Shown here one piece after another: positions 53,668 to 64,000 of a stretch of DNA of 64,000 nt. The notes below the pieces were generated by a model, which was not told where the DNA came from, ran no database searches, and saw only the letters and a list, made by a program, of their open reading frames with translations. Origin of the DNA: Aurelia coerulea (Eukaryota > Cnidaria > Scyphozoa > Semaeostomeae > Ulmaridae); NCBI GenBank assembly GCA_039566865.1, contig CM076949.1:8409501-8473500 (forward strand). The letters are read 5' to 3'. Each line of letters starts with the position of its first letter. Positions within the stretch are counted from its first letter, which is position 1. The position numbers were made by a program, and so were the translations under genes.

Positions 53668-53675
53668 TATAAAAG
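53668..53675 (+). promoter_or_regulatory. TATA box of the collagen-like gene
   Basis: TATAAAAG 118 bp before the ATG. A start near 53700 would give a leader of about 85 nt. The match and the spacing make this a likely core promoter. Confidence 0.65.
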
Positions 53676-53785
53676 GACATGGGGACTTGAGAGATGCACC
53701 GAGTTCAGCTTCTCCTGTGGTAGAAGATAGTTGATGCAAGCCAACATTTCACTGCTGAGAACTTTTCCTGGAACCCGACTCAAAG

Positions 53786-55806
53786 ATGAAGCTGTTGATT
53801 CTTTGCTGTTTGATCTTTGGTATGTTTTCATTCATCAATTCTATATTTTATATTTCGACATTTATCACTGTCTATATCGAAAACTGTCGTACTTTGAAAA
53901 TTTGTCGATAAATGTTTCAGAGCCTTGGAAAAAACGTTGGTTTAGTAGCTTTTCATATGAAGGCGCACGTATTTTTTGTGCGAGGGACTAAGAATTTTAG
54001 CCAGTGCTGAAAATTTCTTTCGATTATTCTGATTTTTGAGTACTAGATTTTCGTACCAGTTTCTTAAAGGGTACATAACAATCTTCATGTTCACTACCTG
54101 TGCCATTGTGGAACATTTTCAAAGCGAGGTCTCTTGAGGCCTTCTGAAGCCTTTCCAATTACTAGAGTTACCTTCCGAGGAATGGGAATGTGATACATTG
54201 ACAGGAAACGCGTGGATATAATGCTAAAATATGCTTGAGGATTTCTTTTGTCAAAGTAAAAAGCTTAACAAGTTCTTTTTCCCAGTACTGGAGTTTCTAA
54301 TTTTTAGATGATCACGTATCCGAGTGTTGAATTTCTTGCAAGCAACTTCTTTCAAAGAAAAATACGTGTTTTTCAATTTTCTCTTGATTGAATTATTGGG
54401 TTGTTCCAGACAAACTACCTTTTTTATTTTGTTCATATAAATCTAAATTTTTTCATGGATTTACTTCATATTTGAATGAATTAATGCACTACTGTTTATC
54501 TCGAAAATTGCAGAAAATAATGTCAGGTTCCTTGGTACTAACCATTTGCACTAATCAAAGGTCTAAAAATAGAAAGTAATTGACATTGAAATATCATTTA
54601 GTTCGTCTATTCAATTGCTCTGGAAGCAAGAATTGCAACTTCGTCAAAAAATTTCTGTGTAAATTCCTTTCTCTACTCGCTCGCTACTTTTGGCTACAAT
54701 TTTGCCTGTTATCTCGTGCTGATCTTGACGAATTTGGTTTTCAAATCATTGGCTCAAATGTTGACCCTTTAATTGTTATCTCTGATAGATTTGGGGAAAA
54801 AAGAGGGGGACAAAAACACCCCCCCCCCATTGTCGAAATACTAACATTGCTACCCAGTCAAAGTAGGATTAAAAGCTATCATCTGAAAAGAAACTTTGCA
54901 CAAATTCATATCTTGCATATAATCCTTGATAATACTTTTTGCAGGCTTTGCCAATGCATTTTACCTTGACGATGAGGACGAGTCTCGAAGTGAGGAGACA
55001 AGTGCAGACTACTATCCAAAATACAAGATAATCAAGGGACCACCTGGTCCCCCAGGACCATCGGGACCAGAAGGACCAAGAGGACGCCCTGGTCGCCCTG
55101 GTGAAAGAGGTTTCTAGTTTTTGAAAGTTATCAAATGAAAACATTTAAAATTCCTTTCACTGTTGCAAGCTCTCTTAAGGCAGCGTTATTCTGTTTCAAA
55201 AATTGTTTTGAATCTTTGAAGATTGTTTTTACCTGCTGATATTTTCAAATATACCCAATACAAACAGCGGGAGATGATCATTAACCCAAATCTTTGATCC
55301 TGTGGCATTCATAACTTGTTTCTTACGTTCTTTTATGAATCTGTTAGCATCAGCTTCAGCAAAGGAAAATTTGTAAAACAAAGGATACTTCAAGACAATC
55401 AATTTGGCCTTTTCAAGGATCGATTTCACACCTTTTGCGCAGCCATACATAATGCTGTGTTGCATGTATCTTTTGCGTGAAATCTATTCTTCGATTAGAA
55501 GCCTACCCCTTTCGTTTTTCAAATGTGCTCTTGCTGTCGGCTTCGACAAATTGATTCACTCATCCTTAATATTTAACAGGACCAAAGGGACCACGAGGCA
55601 GACCGGGCAGAAGAGGACGCCCAGGAAAACGTGGAAGGCCCGGACGCCCAGGAAGGCCCGGACGCCCAGGAAGACCCGGAAAGCCTGGGAGAAAAGGAAG
55701 ACCAGGGGCTGATGGAGAACGAGGACCCAGAGGACCGCGTGGCAGACCAGGAAGACCCGGAAGACCTGGAAAGAAATATGGATACGATCGTAAAGGATAT
55801 TATTAA
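53786..55806 (+). CDS. Short secreted Arg-rich collagen-like protein
   Basis: Three exons (53786-53819, 54945-55109, 55580-55806), both junctions in phase 1 with GT-AG introns, encode 141 residues. Residues 1-17 form a signal peptide ([17 protein letters not shown], cut near ANA). An acidic segment ([16 protein letters not shown]) follows. From about residue 43 come 30 unbroken Gly-X-Y triplets, eight in exon 2 and 22 in exon 3, about half of them GRP, including five in a row. The tail is Tyr-rich ([11 protein letters not shown]). No cysteine follows the signal peptide, so it lacks the Cys-rich domains of cnidarian minicollagens and the C-propeptide of fibrillar collagens. Pro in the Y position suits hydroxylation. 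Expected: secreted, probably trimeric, strongly basic, with a possible acidic pro-region. Function unknown; an acidic-partner or mineral/matrix-binding role is a guess. The in-frame TAG at 55113 lies in intron 2. Confidence 0.9.
53968..54371. repeat. Hairpin element in collagen gene intron 1
   Basis: Gcacgtattttttgtg at the left and gaaaaatacgtgtttttc at the right are inverted. The inside repeats ttttctta and (a/c)agtactgga words, as in the 50212-50631 element. Confidence 0.55.
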
Positions 55807-56146
55807 TTGGACTTTGACTTGATAGATTGTTTATTGGTGACTTGCCATATTTCTAGAGTTCATAGCTGCTCTCCCAGAATCTAGGTGAAAAAGTCTTGAT
55901 TGAACAATTTCGTAACGCTAAATTTCTTTGTTTGAGCGTTCACGTTGCCTTGAAAATGCAATAATGAAAACTTAACCACGTGTCAATGTAAATTACTATT
56001 TATGCAACTTTCGTCGAAGGAATTGTTCATCTCGTTTTTGGGAGAACTGAACAAACTTATGACATGGGATAGTTTCAATTATTCGTCTCTTCTTGTTTTC
56101 TTCTGCGATGAAATTTTATGAAAAATTGAAAAAAGAATAATTTGTA

Positions 56147-57222
56147 CCCCAGGGGGGGGGGTACTCCCTAACTTTCAGTTAGCCCTGTCCACAAGTTGCT
56201 CGAAATATCTCGAAAAGTTGCTCATAATTTCCTGAAAAGTTGCTCAAAAGTTGCCAATTTTTCAAAAAGTTGCTCAAAAGTTGCTCATTTATTGTCATCT
56301 TTTTATGGCCAAGTGCTACAGATGTATGAATGATTGACAAATGTGCATAAGATTAGCTCCAAGGATACTTCGAGAAATGTCTTTCTATTTTATTTCAACA
56401 TTTTCTCTTATGAGGCAACTGCAGCTTCCTGGAAGTTTAAGCCTGTTGACGCTAATACAGTTGGAACCATGTCACACATCAGTATTTCAGCAGGAACCAT
56501 TTTTTGCTTATAACAACAACAACAACAACCACAACATCAATTTATATTAATAATAATCATCGTTATCATCATCATCATCGTCATCATACTGATCATAGTC
56601 ACAAAGCGTTAATTTCAAAGACCAGTTCTTCACAAACCAAGACGTTGAATCCCAGCCTGACCAGAAAACAGATCCTTTCCATGTCTGATTTTCATTACTG
56701 TTGCAGAGAATAAACAAAATACCATAGAAATTGTTCTAATATTGCTAAGATAGGGACAAGTTTCTCAATGTTGCAAAAGTTGCCAAAATTCCTAAAGGTT
56801 GCCCAAAAGACCGAAAGTTGCCCGAAAGTTGCCGAGCAACTTGTGGACAGGGCTACTTTCAGTACGGGAATGGGGTCCATGCCACTATTTCTTTGCTGAC
56901 CCCTAAATATTAAGCCTAATGTTTTGGGGACCCCAAATATTGTTATCTATTACTGGGGCCTCTATAATGTTTTTGAATGAATTCATTTCGAGGTTCTTGA
57001 TCTTTCTCAGTTTTTGAATAAAACCAAGGCATTTATTTCATAATGCACAACGTCGGGGACAAATTGCACAATTCTTCCTTTCTTCACAATTGTGGACCCC
57101 GAATGTTAAGCTTTTGTCCATGTTGTAATTCACAGACCCTAAATATTGATTTCATGTAAAATTTCGGACCCCAAATATTGGCACGGACTCGCCCTTGAAA
57201 GTCGATGAGTAACCCCCTGGGG
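56147..57222. mobile_element. CCCCAGGGG-ended element with inner insertion
   Basis: CCCCAGGGGGGGGGTACTC at the left and GAGTAACCCCCTGGGG at the right; TTTGTA directly outside both ends. The right half repeats the phrase ccccaaatatt or ccctaaatattg several times. A further element, 56181-56854, sits inside it. Confidence 0.85.
56181..56854. mobile_element. AGCCCTGTCCAC-ended element rich in AAGTTGCTC
   Basis: Starts AGCCCTGTCCACAAGTTGCT and ends with the exact inverse; ACTTTCAGT is repeated outside both ends (56171-56179 and 56855-56863), with one extra T at the left. The subterminal part is built from aaaagttgctca words on the left and aaagttgcccgaaagttgcc on the right. A caacaacaac run and a catcat run lie in the middle. 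Confidence 0.88.
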
Positions 57223-57229
57223 TTTGTAC

Positions 57230-58205
57230 AACATTTGAAGGCAATCAATAGTCTTCTGGATAGTTACAGCTCTGTTCATACATCTTTCGTTTGATAGCTA
57301 GAGAGAAAAATTTGGGTACTTCGTTATAATCCCACTTTTGAAATTTTTGATATCTTGATTAGTTTCAGAATTACAGCCTTTTCCTCTTTATCAAATGAAT
57401 TCATGGAAAGTTGAACATTAAAATATTCGTAAATCTTAAATTGATTCAAGAAAAACGGTACAATCTTCAAGAAACCATAGTTTACGAAGGTCTTTGAAAG
57501 ATCGCGATTGGCATAGCCTGCTAGCGGACTCGCGAAAAATTGAATAGAGTCCGCACTTGCACTCTGAGACTAGGTTGGCATAGATCTGTCGGCTGGCGTC
57601 ATCTGCATAACGCAGGTTGCATAATGCAGGTTGCAGGTTATTTTATGGCCAAAGGCTGCATGGCTGTACCAAGGGGCAATCTCCTTGATGACGCTAAGCT
57701 TTCCAGTGTCGGGGGCCGGGTGCACGAAGATACTAAAGCTGCTGAATCACTTTTGTCGCGTAGGATGCGGGGAGATCTGAAAACTTGCCACGATTCAGAT
57801 TTTGAGATCAATTGGAATTCCATGTCAAAACTGAAACTTGGACATCGAGAATTGATGTTCTATGATGTAATGTTTGTCAACGTTCCTTATGGAGGATGGG
57901 ATAAATTCAATAATTCAAAGAAAATTCCGAACATTTTGTGCACAAAGTCGATGTTTTTGAGCTAGAAAGTAGGGCTAGCACGAAAATGCAGACTCGGGAA
58001 ACTGGAAAATTTGCTCCAAAATGTCCAAGATGTCCAAGAACAAACTACAAGCCTTTTGAGTTTTTTGAACTATTGGACTCAATTGGACTGACGCAAGTTG
58101 GGGATGCCATTACCATCGTCGCTTAGTGATTTCCCTACCATTTTCTCACGTTTTTTAATAGCTTGCATTGACGAAGAATAGAATGATCTTATTTCATTGA
58201 TTCTC
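57230..58205. other. Intergenic, no gene supported
   Basis: A plus-strand frame of 141 codons (57540-57965) shows no recognised motif and no protein-like composition bias. It starts just after a repeat-like agcctgctagcggactcg. Nothing else is seen. Confidence 0.4.
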
Positions 58206-58719
58206 CATTGAGCATAGCCGTCAAATCTTTTCTTTTGTCAAAAGCTCCCGTGGGGTTCTGACTCACGCTCTGATCAGATCGCATTTTCTCCTATGATTGA
58301 CCAATCAAATGCCGTCGTTGTGTTTACTTCCGCGTTTCGCAGCAAAACTTAGGCCATTTTCGGCCGTTTTGACCACTCTCCGGAAAAAATCATTGCACGA
58401 TCGGATAAATCGAATTTCGTCAAAATTTCAATTGGAGAAGATTCTCCATGCTTTGGACCATAAGTGTTTTCGGTATGGCTTTGCGATCACTAAAAATAGC
58501 AGAATTGTGGCATTTTTAAGCTCACTGCAGTCATTCATCGGTTACAGACTCTATGATTAGCAAAAAGAAGAGTAGAAAATTGAAAACCTGAAAAAGAACT
58601 AGTGCATACACATACCTCAGATGGATTTAATAACAAACATCCACTTTTTCTGCCGCGATCTACAGCGAGTTTCACCAGCAAATAACACAGTCAACAAAAA
58701 TAGGCGCGAGAACTTGAAT

Positions 58720-59097
58720 GATCAGCTACATGCCATCGTCGAGTGAGAACAGCATCCGATTCCAATGAACAGAAATATGAATAAATCAACGGTGAATAAC
58801 GAATACATGAACTTGCCATATGCTGAAGATTACGGGAGTAGCTGTACGTGCACTCTGGCCCAGAAAGAACAATTTTGTGATGTCTTTTTCGATAAACCAT
58901 CTGTGGATAAACCGTGCCACCATTCCTTTATCCAACTGCGGCTATCTGCACGCAGGCTAGATGGAAACCGGCAATAACATTACCAAAACGATGTACGAAT
59001 TGATCGGTCACTTCCCATCTTTTATTGCAAGAAAAATATCTATCGTCTTATGGTCTAGCAGGCTAGCAGCTTCATGAAACAGAACTGAAATGCTAGG
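58720..59097. mobile_element. 378-bp insertion in left arm only
   Basis: The right arm reads gaacttgaattagtgttc across this point; the left arm is interrupted after cttgaat and resumes at tagtgttc. The insert contains ctgcacgcaggcta, the end of the 3377-3796 MITE family. The exact borders are uncertain by a few bases. Confidence 0.75.
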
Positions 59098-60695
59098 TTT
59101 AGTGTTCTTACGAATACGAATAACAAGAAGAAATGTACATCTTATTTTCATAACGAGTAAAAAAGATCGATCTTTTCGACATTTGAAATACTATTTATAG
59201 AAACTCCTCATGTCAATTTCACATTTTGGGCGGATATCATCAAAAATATTTTATCTTTTAGAAGTCCTTCGTTAGAAAATCACCCCTTCACAGTCAAGCA
59301 ACACAGTAGCATCAAAGCAAAGTTGGGCAGTTTGCAAACTCATTGCCCATTCATGGAAGAAAACCCCTATTTTTGTAAGATTCTACAACTTTCATCCAAT
59401 AAAGAAAGCTCCTCAAAATTCTCACTTTCTGAGTACAAAATGTTTCGTAAGAGTTTCTTAAAAGTTCTCTCAAATTTCTATCGGTGGTGCAGGATCTCTG
59501 GGATCTCCTGTGCCTTAGACAAAAATTGTGCAGCAAATTATGAAATCATGCCACAACAGTGTAGATCACATACGAAATCTCATGTAAGAAGTTACCAAAC
59601 GAAAAGTGAAATTTATTTGTTTCAGTTTCCAAAATGTTATATTTACTTTAGGCTTGATTCTAATAAAAAAGTTTCTTGTAAGGTTCCCAAATTTTCAAAA
59701 TTCCAACTGACAGTTTGTCGACGTTCATTCAGAACCACATTTTGAACCAATGAATTGTTAAAAAACGAAAAAATAACAAAAATTATTGCTTTTTAGTAAT
59801 AGTTGAGTTGGTATTGCAATTTCTGGTTGAAAACATTTTTTGCAACTCATAACTTACTTTGAAAAAGTTCCTTAAATTTGAAATGACCTTTCATCGCTTC
59901 TAATAGATTTTCCTAATTTATGGAAGAGGCAGCAACGGTTTCCTTCAAGCAGTTTCCTGCAGAAAAAGTGTATGCTGTTGCATTGATAGAGGTCCGCTAT
60001 CATAGGAAAAATGTCAAGAAACTGAACTCTCAGGTCACCTAGAATATAAAATCTTTGAAACTGGAACATAATAACTTCACTTTTCATTTAGTAATTTCTT
60101 ACATGAGACTTCGTATGTGATCTACACTATTGTGGCATAATTTGCCGCACAATTTTTGTCTAAGGCACAGGAGATCCCAGAGATCCTACACCACCGATAG
60201 AAATTTGAGGGAACTTTTAAGAAACTCTTACGAAACATTTTGTACTCAGAAAGTGAGAATTTTGAGGAGCTTTCTTTATTGGATGAAAGTTGTAGAATCT
60301 TACAAAAAATAGGGTTGTTCTTCCATGAATGGGCAATGAGTTTGCAAACTGCCCAACTTTGCTTTGATGCTACTGTGTTGCTTGACTGTGAAGGGGTGAT
60401 TTTCTAGCGAAGGACTCCTAAAAGATAAAATATTTTTGATGATATCCGCCCAAAATGTGAAATTGACATGAGGAGTTTCTATAAATAGTATTTCAAATGT
60501 CGAAAAGATCGATCTTTTTTACTCGTTATGAAAATAAGATGTACATTTCTTCTTGTTATTCGTATTCGTAAGAACACTAATTCAAGTTCTCGCGCCTATT
60601 TTTGTTAACTGTGTTATTTGCTGGTGAAACTCGCTGTAGATCGCGGCAGAAAAAGTGGATGTTTGTTATTAAATCCATCTGAGGTATGTGTATGC

Positions 60696-61043
60696 CCCGG
60701 GGGGGTCACTTCAATAGGCGGATGACGGGGGTGTGCCATTTTCAATTGTAAAATCATACCCTAAAATTTATGAATTTTTCAAAAACCATACCTCAAAATT
60801 TACGGGCCTTTCAAAAAAGATACCCTAAAATTGTGACCAAAATTCGAAATTCTAACCAAGTACCTGAAATCAGATTAAATTCAATACCCTCAAGCATTTT
60901 TCTTCCAAAATGACACCCCAAAATTTATGTTCATTTGTGATGTTACCAAAAATGACACCCTAAAATTAATTTTCAGCCTGAAAAAAGGTACCCCAAAAAA
61001 TGGCACATCCCGTACTGGTACATATGGTAGTGACCCCCCCGGG
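60696..61043. mobile_element. CCCGGGGG-ended MITE, 8-bp duplication, right arm only
   Basis: Starts CCCGGGGGGGTCACT and ends AGTGACCCCCCCGGG; perfect duplication GTGTATGC (60688-60695 and 61044-61051). The left arm of the large palindrome has the empty site. The inside repeats ataccctaaaatt and tgacaccc(c/t)aaaatt. Confidence 0.95.
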
Positions 61044-61445
61044 GTGTATGCACTAGTTCTTTTTCAGGTTCTCAATTTTCTACTCTTCTTTTTGCTAATC
61101 ATAGAGTCTGTAACCGATGAATGACTGCAGTGAGCTTAAAAATGCCACAATTCTGCTATTTTTAGTGATCGCAAAGCCATACCGAAAACACTTATGGTCC
61201 AAAGCATGGAGAATCTTCTCCAATTGAAATTTTGACGAAATTCAATTTATCCGATCGTGCAATGATTTTTTCCGGAGAGTGGTCAAAACGGCCGAAAATG
61301 GCCTAAGTTTTGCTGCGAAACGCGGAAGTAAACACAACGACGGCATTTGATTGGTCAATCATAGGAGAAAATGCGATCTGATCAGAGCGTGAGTCAGAAC
61401 CCCACGGGATCTTTTGACAAAAGAAAAGATTTGACGGCTATGCTC

Positions 61446-62095
61446 TAGCAACTGATTGGAACTCGCAACTCGCCCCTTACCATATCACCGTACTTTAGGG
61501 TTATGAAATCGAGCAAATAGAGCATGCCGTTAACGAAAGTGGGATGGAGATGAATTTAGTGATCAAGTTTGTACATTCATTTGTTGCTTCCTAGACATGA
61601 CAGATTCTACTGTAAATTGTTTTGTGACAAATAAATCTGCTTGTTTTGGTTCTTTTTATGGAACTTGTTAGTTCATGATTTGCTCTATTTAGTAATTCTC
61701 TGAGCTCAAAAATTTCTATCAAAAGTCATTGATCATTTCTTTAAAGGAAGAGTAAAGTGTCTTTTGAAATATGAAAAATAGTGTACCTGCAACGCTGCGG
61801 GGAAAGGTTCACTGTTAGTTGGGCTTAAAAATCGCATCACAAAGGATTTTGCAAGCAATGACGTAAAATTAGTACAAACAACAGAAACAAACGTTTGGTA
61901 AGCCATAGAAAAGAAGAAGAAAGCTCACATTTACCCCTACTCTCTCTTCTAAGCCAAAATTATAAGTACGCCCTTCTCTCTATTAAGCTCCCCCCCCCGA
62001 TCACTTATATCAAATTCCAGAGGCTTCCAAAGATTTTCCATTTATTTAGCTAAACAAATTTGCATATTAACTTTGATATGGTTCGGGAGTGGATT
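61446..62095. other. Intergenic, no gene seen
   Basis: AT-rich with a short C-run near 61990. No open frame of note. Confidence 0.4.
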
Positions 62096-62100
62096 TCTAA

Positions 62101-62832
62101 TCCATGAGTTACGAGTTACGAGTTACGAGTTACTAGTTGAAATTCTGTGGTACGAGTTACATTTTATACCATGAGTTACAAGCTACTAGTTACATCTATT
62201 TTACGAGTTATTTCTTATGTCATGAGTTACGAGTTACGAGTTGCATGTATTTTAGGAGTTACTTCTTATATCATGAGTTACTAGTTATTTTTTATATAAT
62301 TTTGGGGTATGGCTTTTGAAAATTTATGAATTTTAGGGTGTGATTTCACAAGTTAAGATGACACCCTAACCATGACCCTAACCAGATAATTATGTCTTAG
62401 AAGGCCATTTCTACCTATGAAAATTTTCTGGCATAAAGTGCGCTCCTGGTTATGAAACTAAAGACGTTGTTTTTTCAATTTGTGTTAGGCAGAAAGTAGA
62501 AAAACACATGCAATACGGGCAGTAAAACCAGATGTTTTTCGTAAGAACTTACGTAGTCTTTCATTCCATTCCCTATGCAAGCTGAAAGTTGCCCCCTCAA
62601 AGTTCGGACTGGATCCACCCCTGTGTTGAAGAAGCGACTCATAACTCGTAAAATAAAAAGCAACTCGTACAATAAAAGCAACTCGTAACTCGCAAAATAA
62701 AAAGTAACGCGAAAAATAAAAGCAACTCGCAACTCGTAACTCGTAACTCGTAAAATAAAAAGTAACTCGTGCAATAAAAGCAATTCGTAACTCGTAACTC
62801 GTAACTCGTAACTCGTAACTCGTAACTCATAC
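62101..62832. repeat. Inverted pair of TACGAGT minisatellites
   Basis: The left block (62101-62280) is made of gagttac(g/t)agttac words in plus orientation. The right block (62636-62832) is made of aactcgtaactcgta and aactcgtaaaataaaaag in the opposite sense. A 355-bp spacer separates them. The whole could be a foldback element; short flanking similarity (gttcggga and tcccgaac-like) supports this weakly. Confidence 0.8.
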
Positions 62833-62839
62833 TCTAGTA

Positions 62840-64000
62840 AACCACGTTCGGGATAACACTGTGTCGAATTTATGTATTTGACTCAAATTGTATATTGAAT
62901 CGGCCAAATATGGACTAAAAGAACTGAAGAGCTATCAAGCACATCCTGGTTATTTGATTTTGTGAATATGCCCCCCCCCTCTCTAATGAGGTCACTCCCT
63001 TTTAAGCCCTTCTCTGGACCGTCCAAAATTAGATAAGCCCTCAGGGAAGGGGGCTCAATAGAGCTTTTTTGGTAGGAATAGTAAACCACCGGTGCACCAC
63101 ATGGAAGCCGGTGCGGTGGCAGGCCAGCATTGGACTACGAGTGGGCCAGAAGGACCAAAATTAAGCCAACTGTGAACCAAAGGTAAGTCAAATGGCATGC
63201 CAATGGTGGAGGCCACGTTTTGTAGACACCCAAAGATATGCCACCTTTCGTTCATACGTTCCATTTTGCTAGAGGGCCTAGAATAATGAGGATCGGGATC
63301 ACTAAAAATTAATATGTCACTGGTATCATCTAGCATTGATGAAACATCTTAGTTCATTCAAAAGGCCAGTGTCCCAATAAATCTAACTTGGGCACTGCTT
63401 TTATGAAGGTGCTATGTCATGAACAACTCGTGAACAGTTTTTGTCAGTTAGTTTCCCTTTCAACTGAAACAAAAGTAAGAGCCCGCCACTTCATGTGTCG
63501 AATTTCTCCCTTCGCAATCATGATGCTATTTGGCGAATAAAGGCAAGTACAGAAAATTTTCAATCTAGCTTCTATCCAAACTGCATCTCCGAATGAAATA
63601 ATTTTGATCCTGAAGTCAGGCTTGCACCGTCCGTTGCTATTTTTAAGACAAAGCTTCTGTCAATAATTCGCCCCCCTCCAAAACCTGTATTTGGTATTCA
63701 TGAGCCGATAGGCCAATCATATCTTTCCCAAATAAGGGTCGGTCTCGGCAAACTAAACTTCCACAAATTCAAAGCACAATTTTAGGGACACCGTAAACCC
63801 AATGTGCCCAACGCATGACGGTATTGAGGATACGGACCCTTTTTGTTGCTTTGCCCTTCCTTTGACATTCAACGACAAGACGAGATCTTCTCGCTGGAGT
63901 TTCGGATATACTACGACCATTTGTTGAAATCACCAATCTTTCAAACGATCTTCTAATGCACCTTTTATTATATGGGGACCAGCAAGACCTGTCTAATGAG
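62840..64000. other. Window end, no gene supported
   Basis: Short frames only. A minus-strand frame of 93 codons at 63055-63336 includes ggtgcaccacatggaagccggt-type sequence but no recognised motif. Confidence 0.4.

Larger units (their letters stand above)
58210..61445. repeat. 3.2-kb inverted repeat with 1.07-kb arms
   Basis: Left arm 58210 to about 59660, right arm about 60020-61445, spacer about 360 bp. The ends are GAGCATAGCCGTCAAATC and its inverse. The arms stay alignable throughout (gcgatcactaaaaatagcag, aatttctatcggtggtg, cacatacga(a/g)(a/g)tctcatg) and most differences are single bases, so duplication or insertion is fairly recent. Once the insertions at 58720-59097 and 60696-61043 are removed, both arms are about 1070 bp. 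No coding content and no matching target duplication. Confidence 0.93.

Noticed and set aside
55404..55822. Alternative frames in collagen exon 3 (KRTPRK- and EGPDAQE-type repeats)
   Set aside because: Off-frame readings of the Gly-X-Y repeat; only one frame joins exons 1 and 2 in phase.
57540..57965. Plus-strand ORF of 141 codons
   Set aside because: No recognisable motif, no splice context, and composition like the surrounding non-coding DNA.
59323..59745. Plus-strand ORF of 140 codons in the large palindrome
   Set aside because: The equivalent sequence in the other arm is broken into shorter frames, so the reading is not conserved.

Overview
The window looks like animal (metazoan) nuclear DNA, AT-rich and gene-poor, with long introns packed with transposons. 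Two spliced plus-strand genes can be supported, and almost everything else is repeat. The species cannot be named from the sequence. A marine invertebrate, possibly a cnidarian, would fit the gene style and the LINE types (CR1/L2-like, R4/Dong-like), but this is inference only.

Gene 1 (about 4.19-45.70 kb) is the 3' part of the bridge-like lipid-transfer protein gene BLTP2 (KIAA0100 / hobbit / FMP27 family). Seventeen exons join in frame with GT-AG introns into about 793 C-terminal residues and a stop codon; the 5' exons lie before the window. Its introns carry a 145-bp satellite array (1-1775), seven copies of a TA-flanked MITE family with CCGGGTG termini, long-TIR elements with 9-bp target duplications, hAT-like elements with 8-bp duplications, several truncated LINEs, and a dimer of a tRNA-like short retroposon with a 15-bp duplication.

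The interval 45.7-53.6 kb is intergenic. It holds G-rich-ended MITEs, one degenerate monomer related to the satellite, and a 3.5-kb nested element (49584-53064) in which at least three levels of insertion can be read. Gene 2 (53786-55806, three exons, TATA box at 53668) encodes a 141-residue secreted protein: a signal peptide, a short acidic segment, then 30 uninterrupted Gly-X-Y triplets unusually rich in Gly-Arg-Pro, with no cysteine in the mature part. Downstream lie another nested G-rich-ended element (56147-57222), a 3.2-kb inverted repeat with arms of about 1.07 kb (58210-61445), each arm carrying its own later insertion, and an inverted pair of 7-bp minisatellites (62101-62832).

The two genes show no evident functional link. 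The most unusual items are the arginine-rich mini-collagen, the retroposed dimer with ribozyme-like hairpins, the nested insertions whose target sites can be restored exactly, and the G-rich-ended MITE group.
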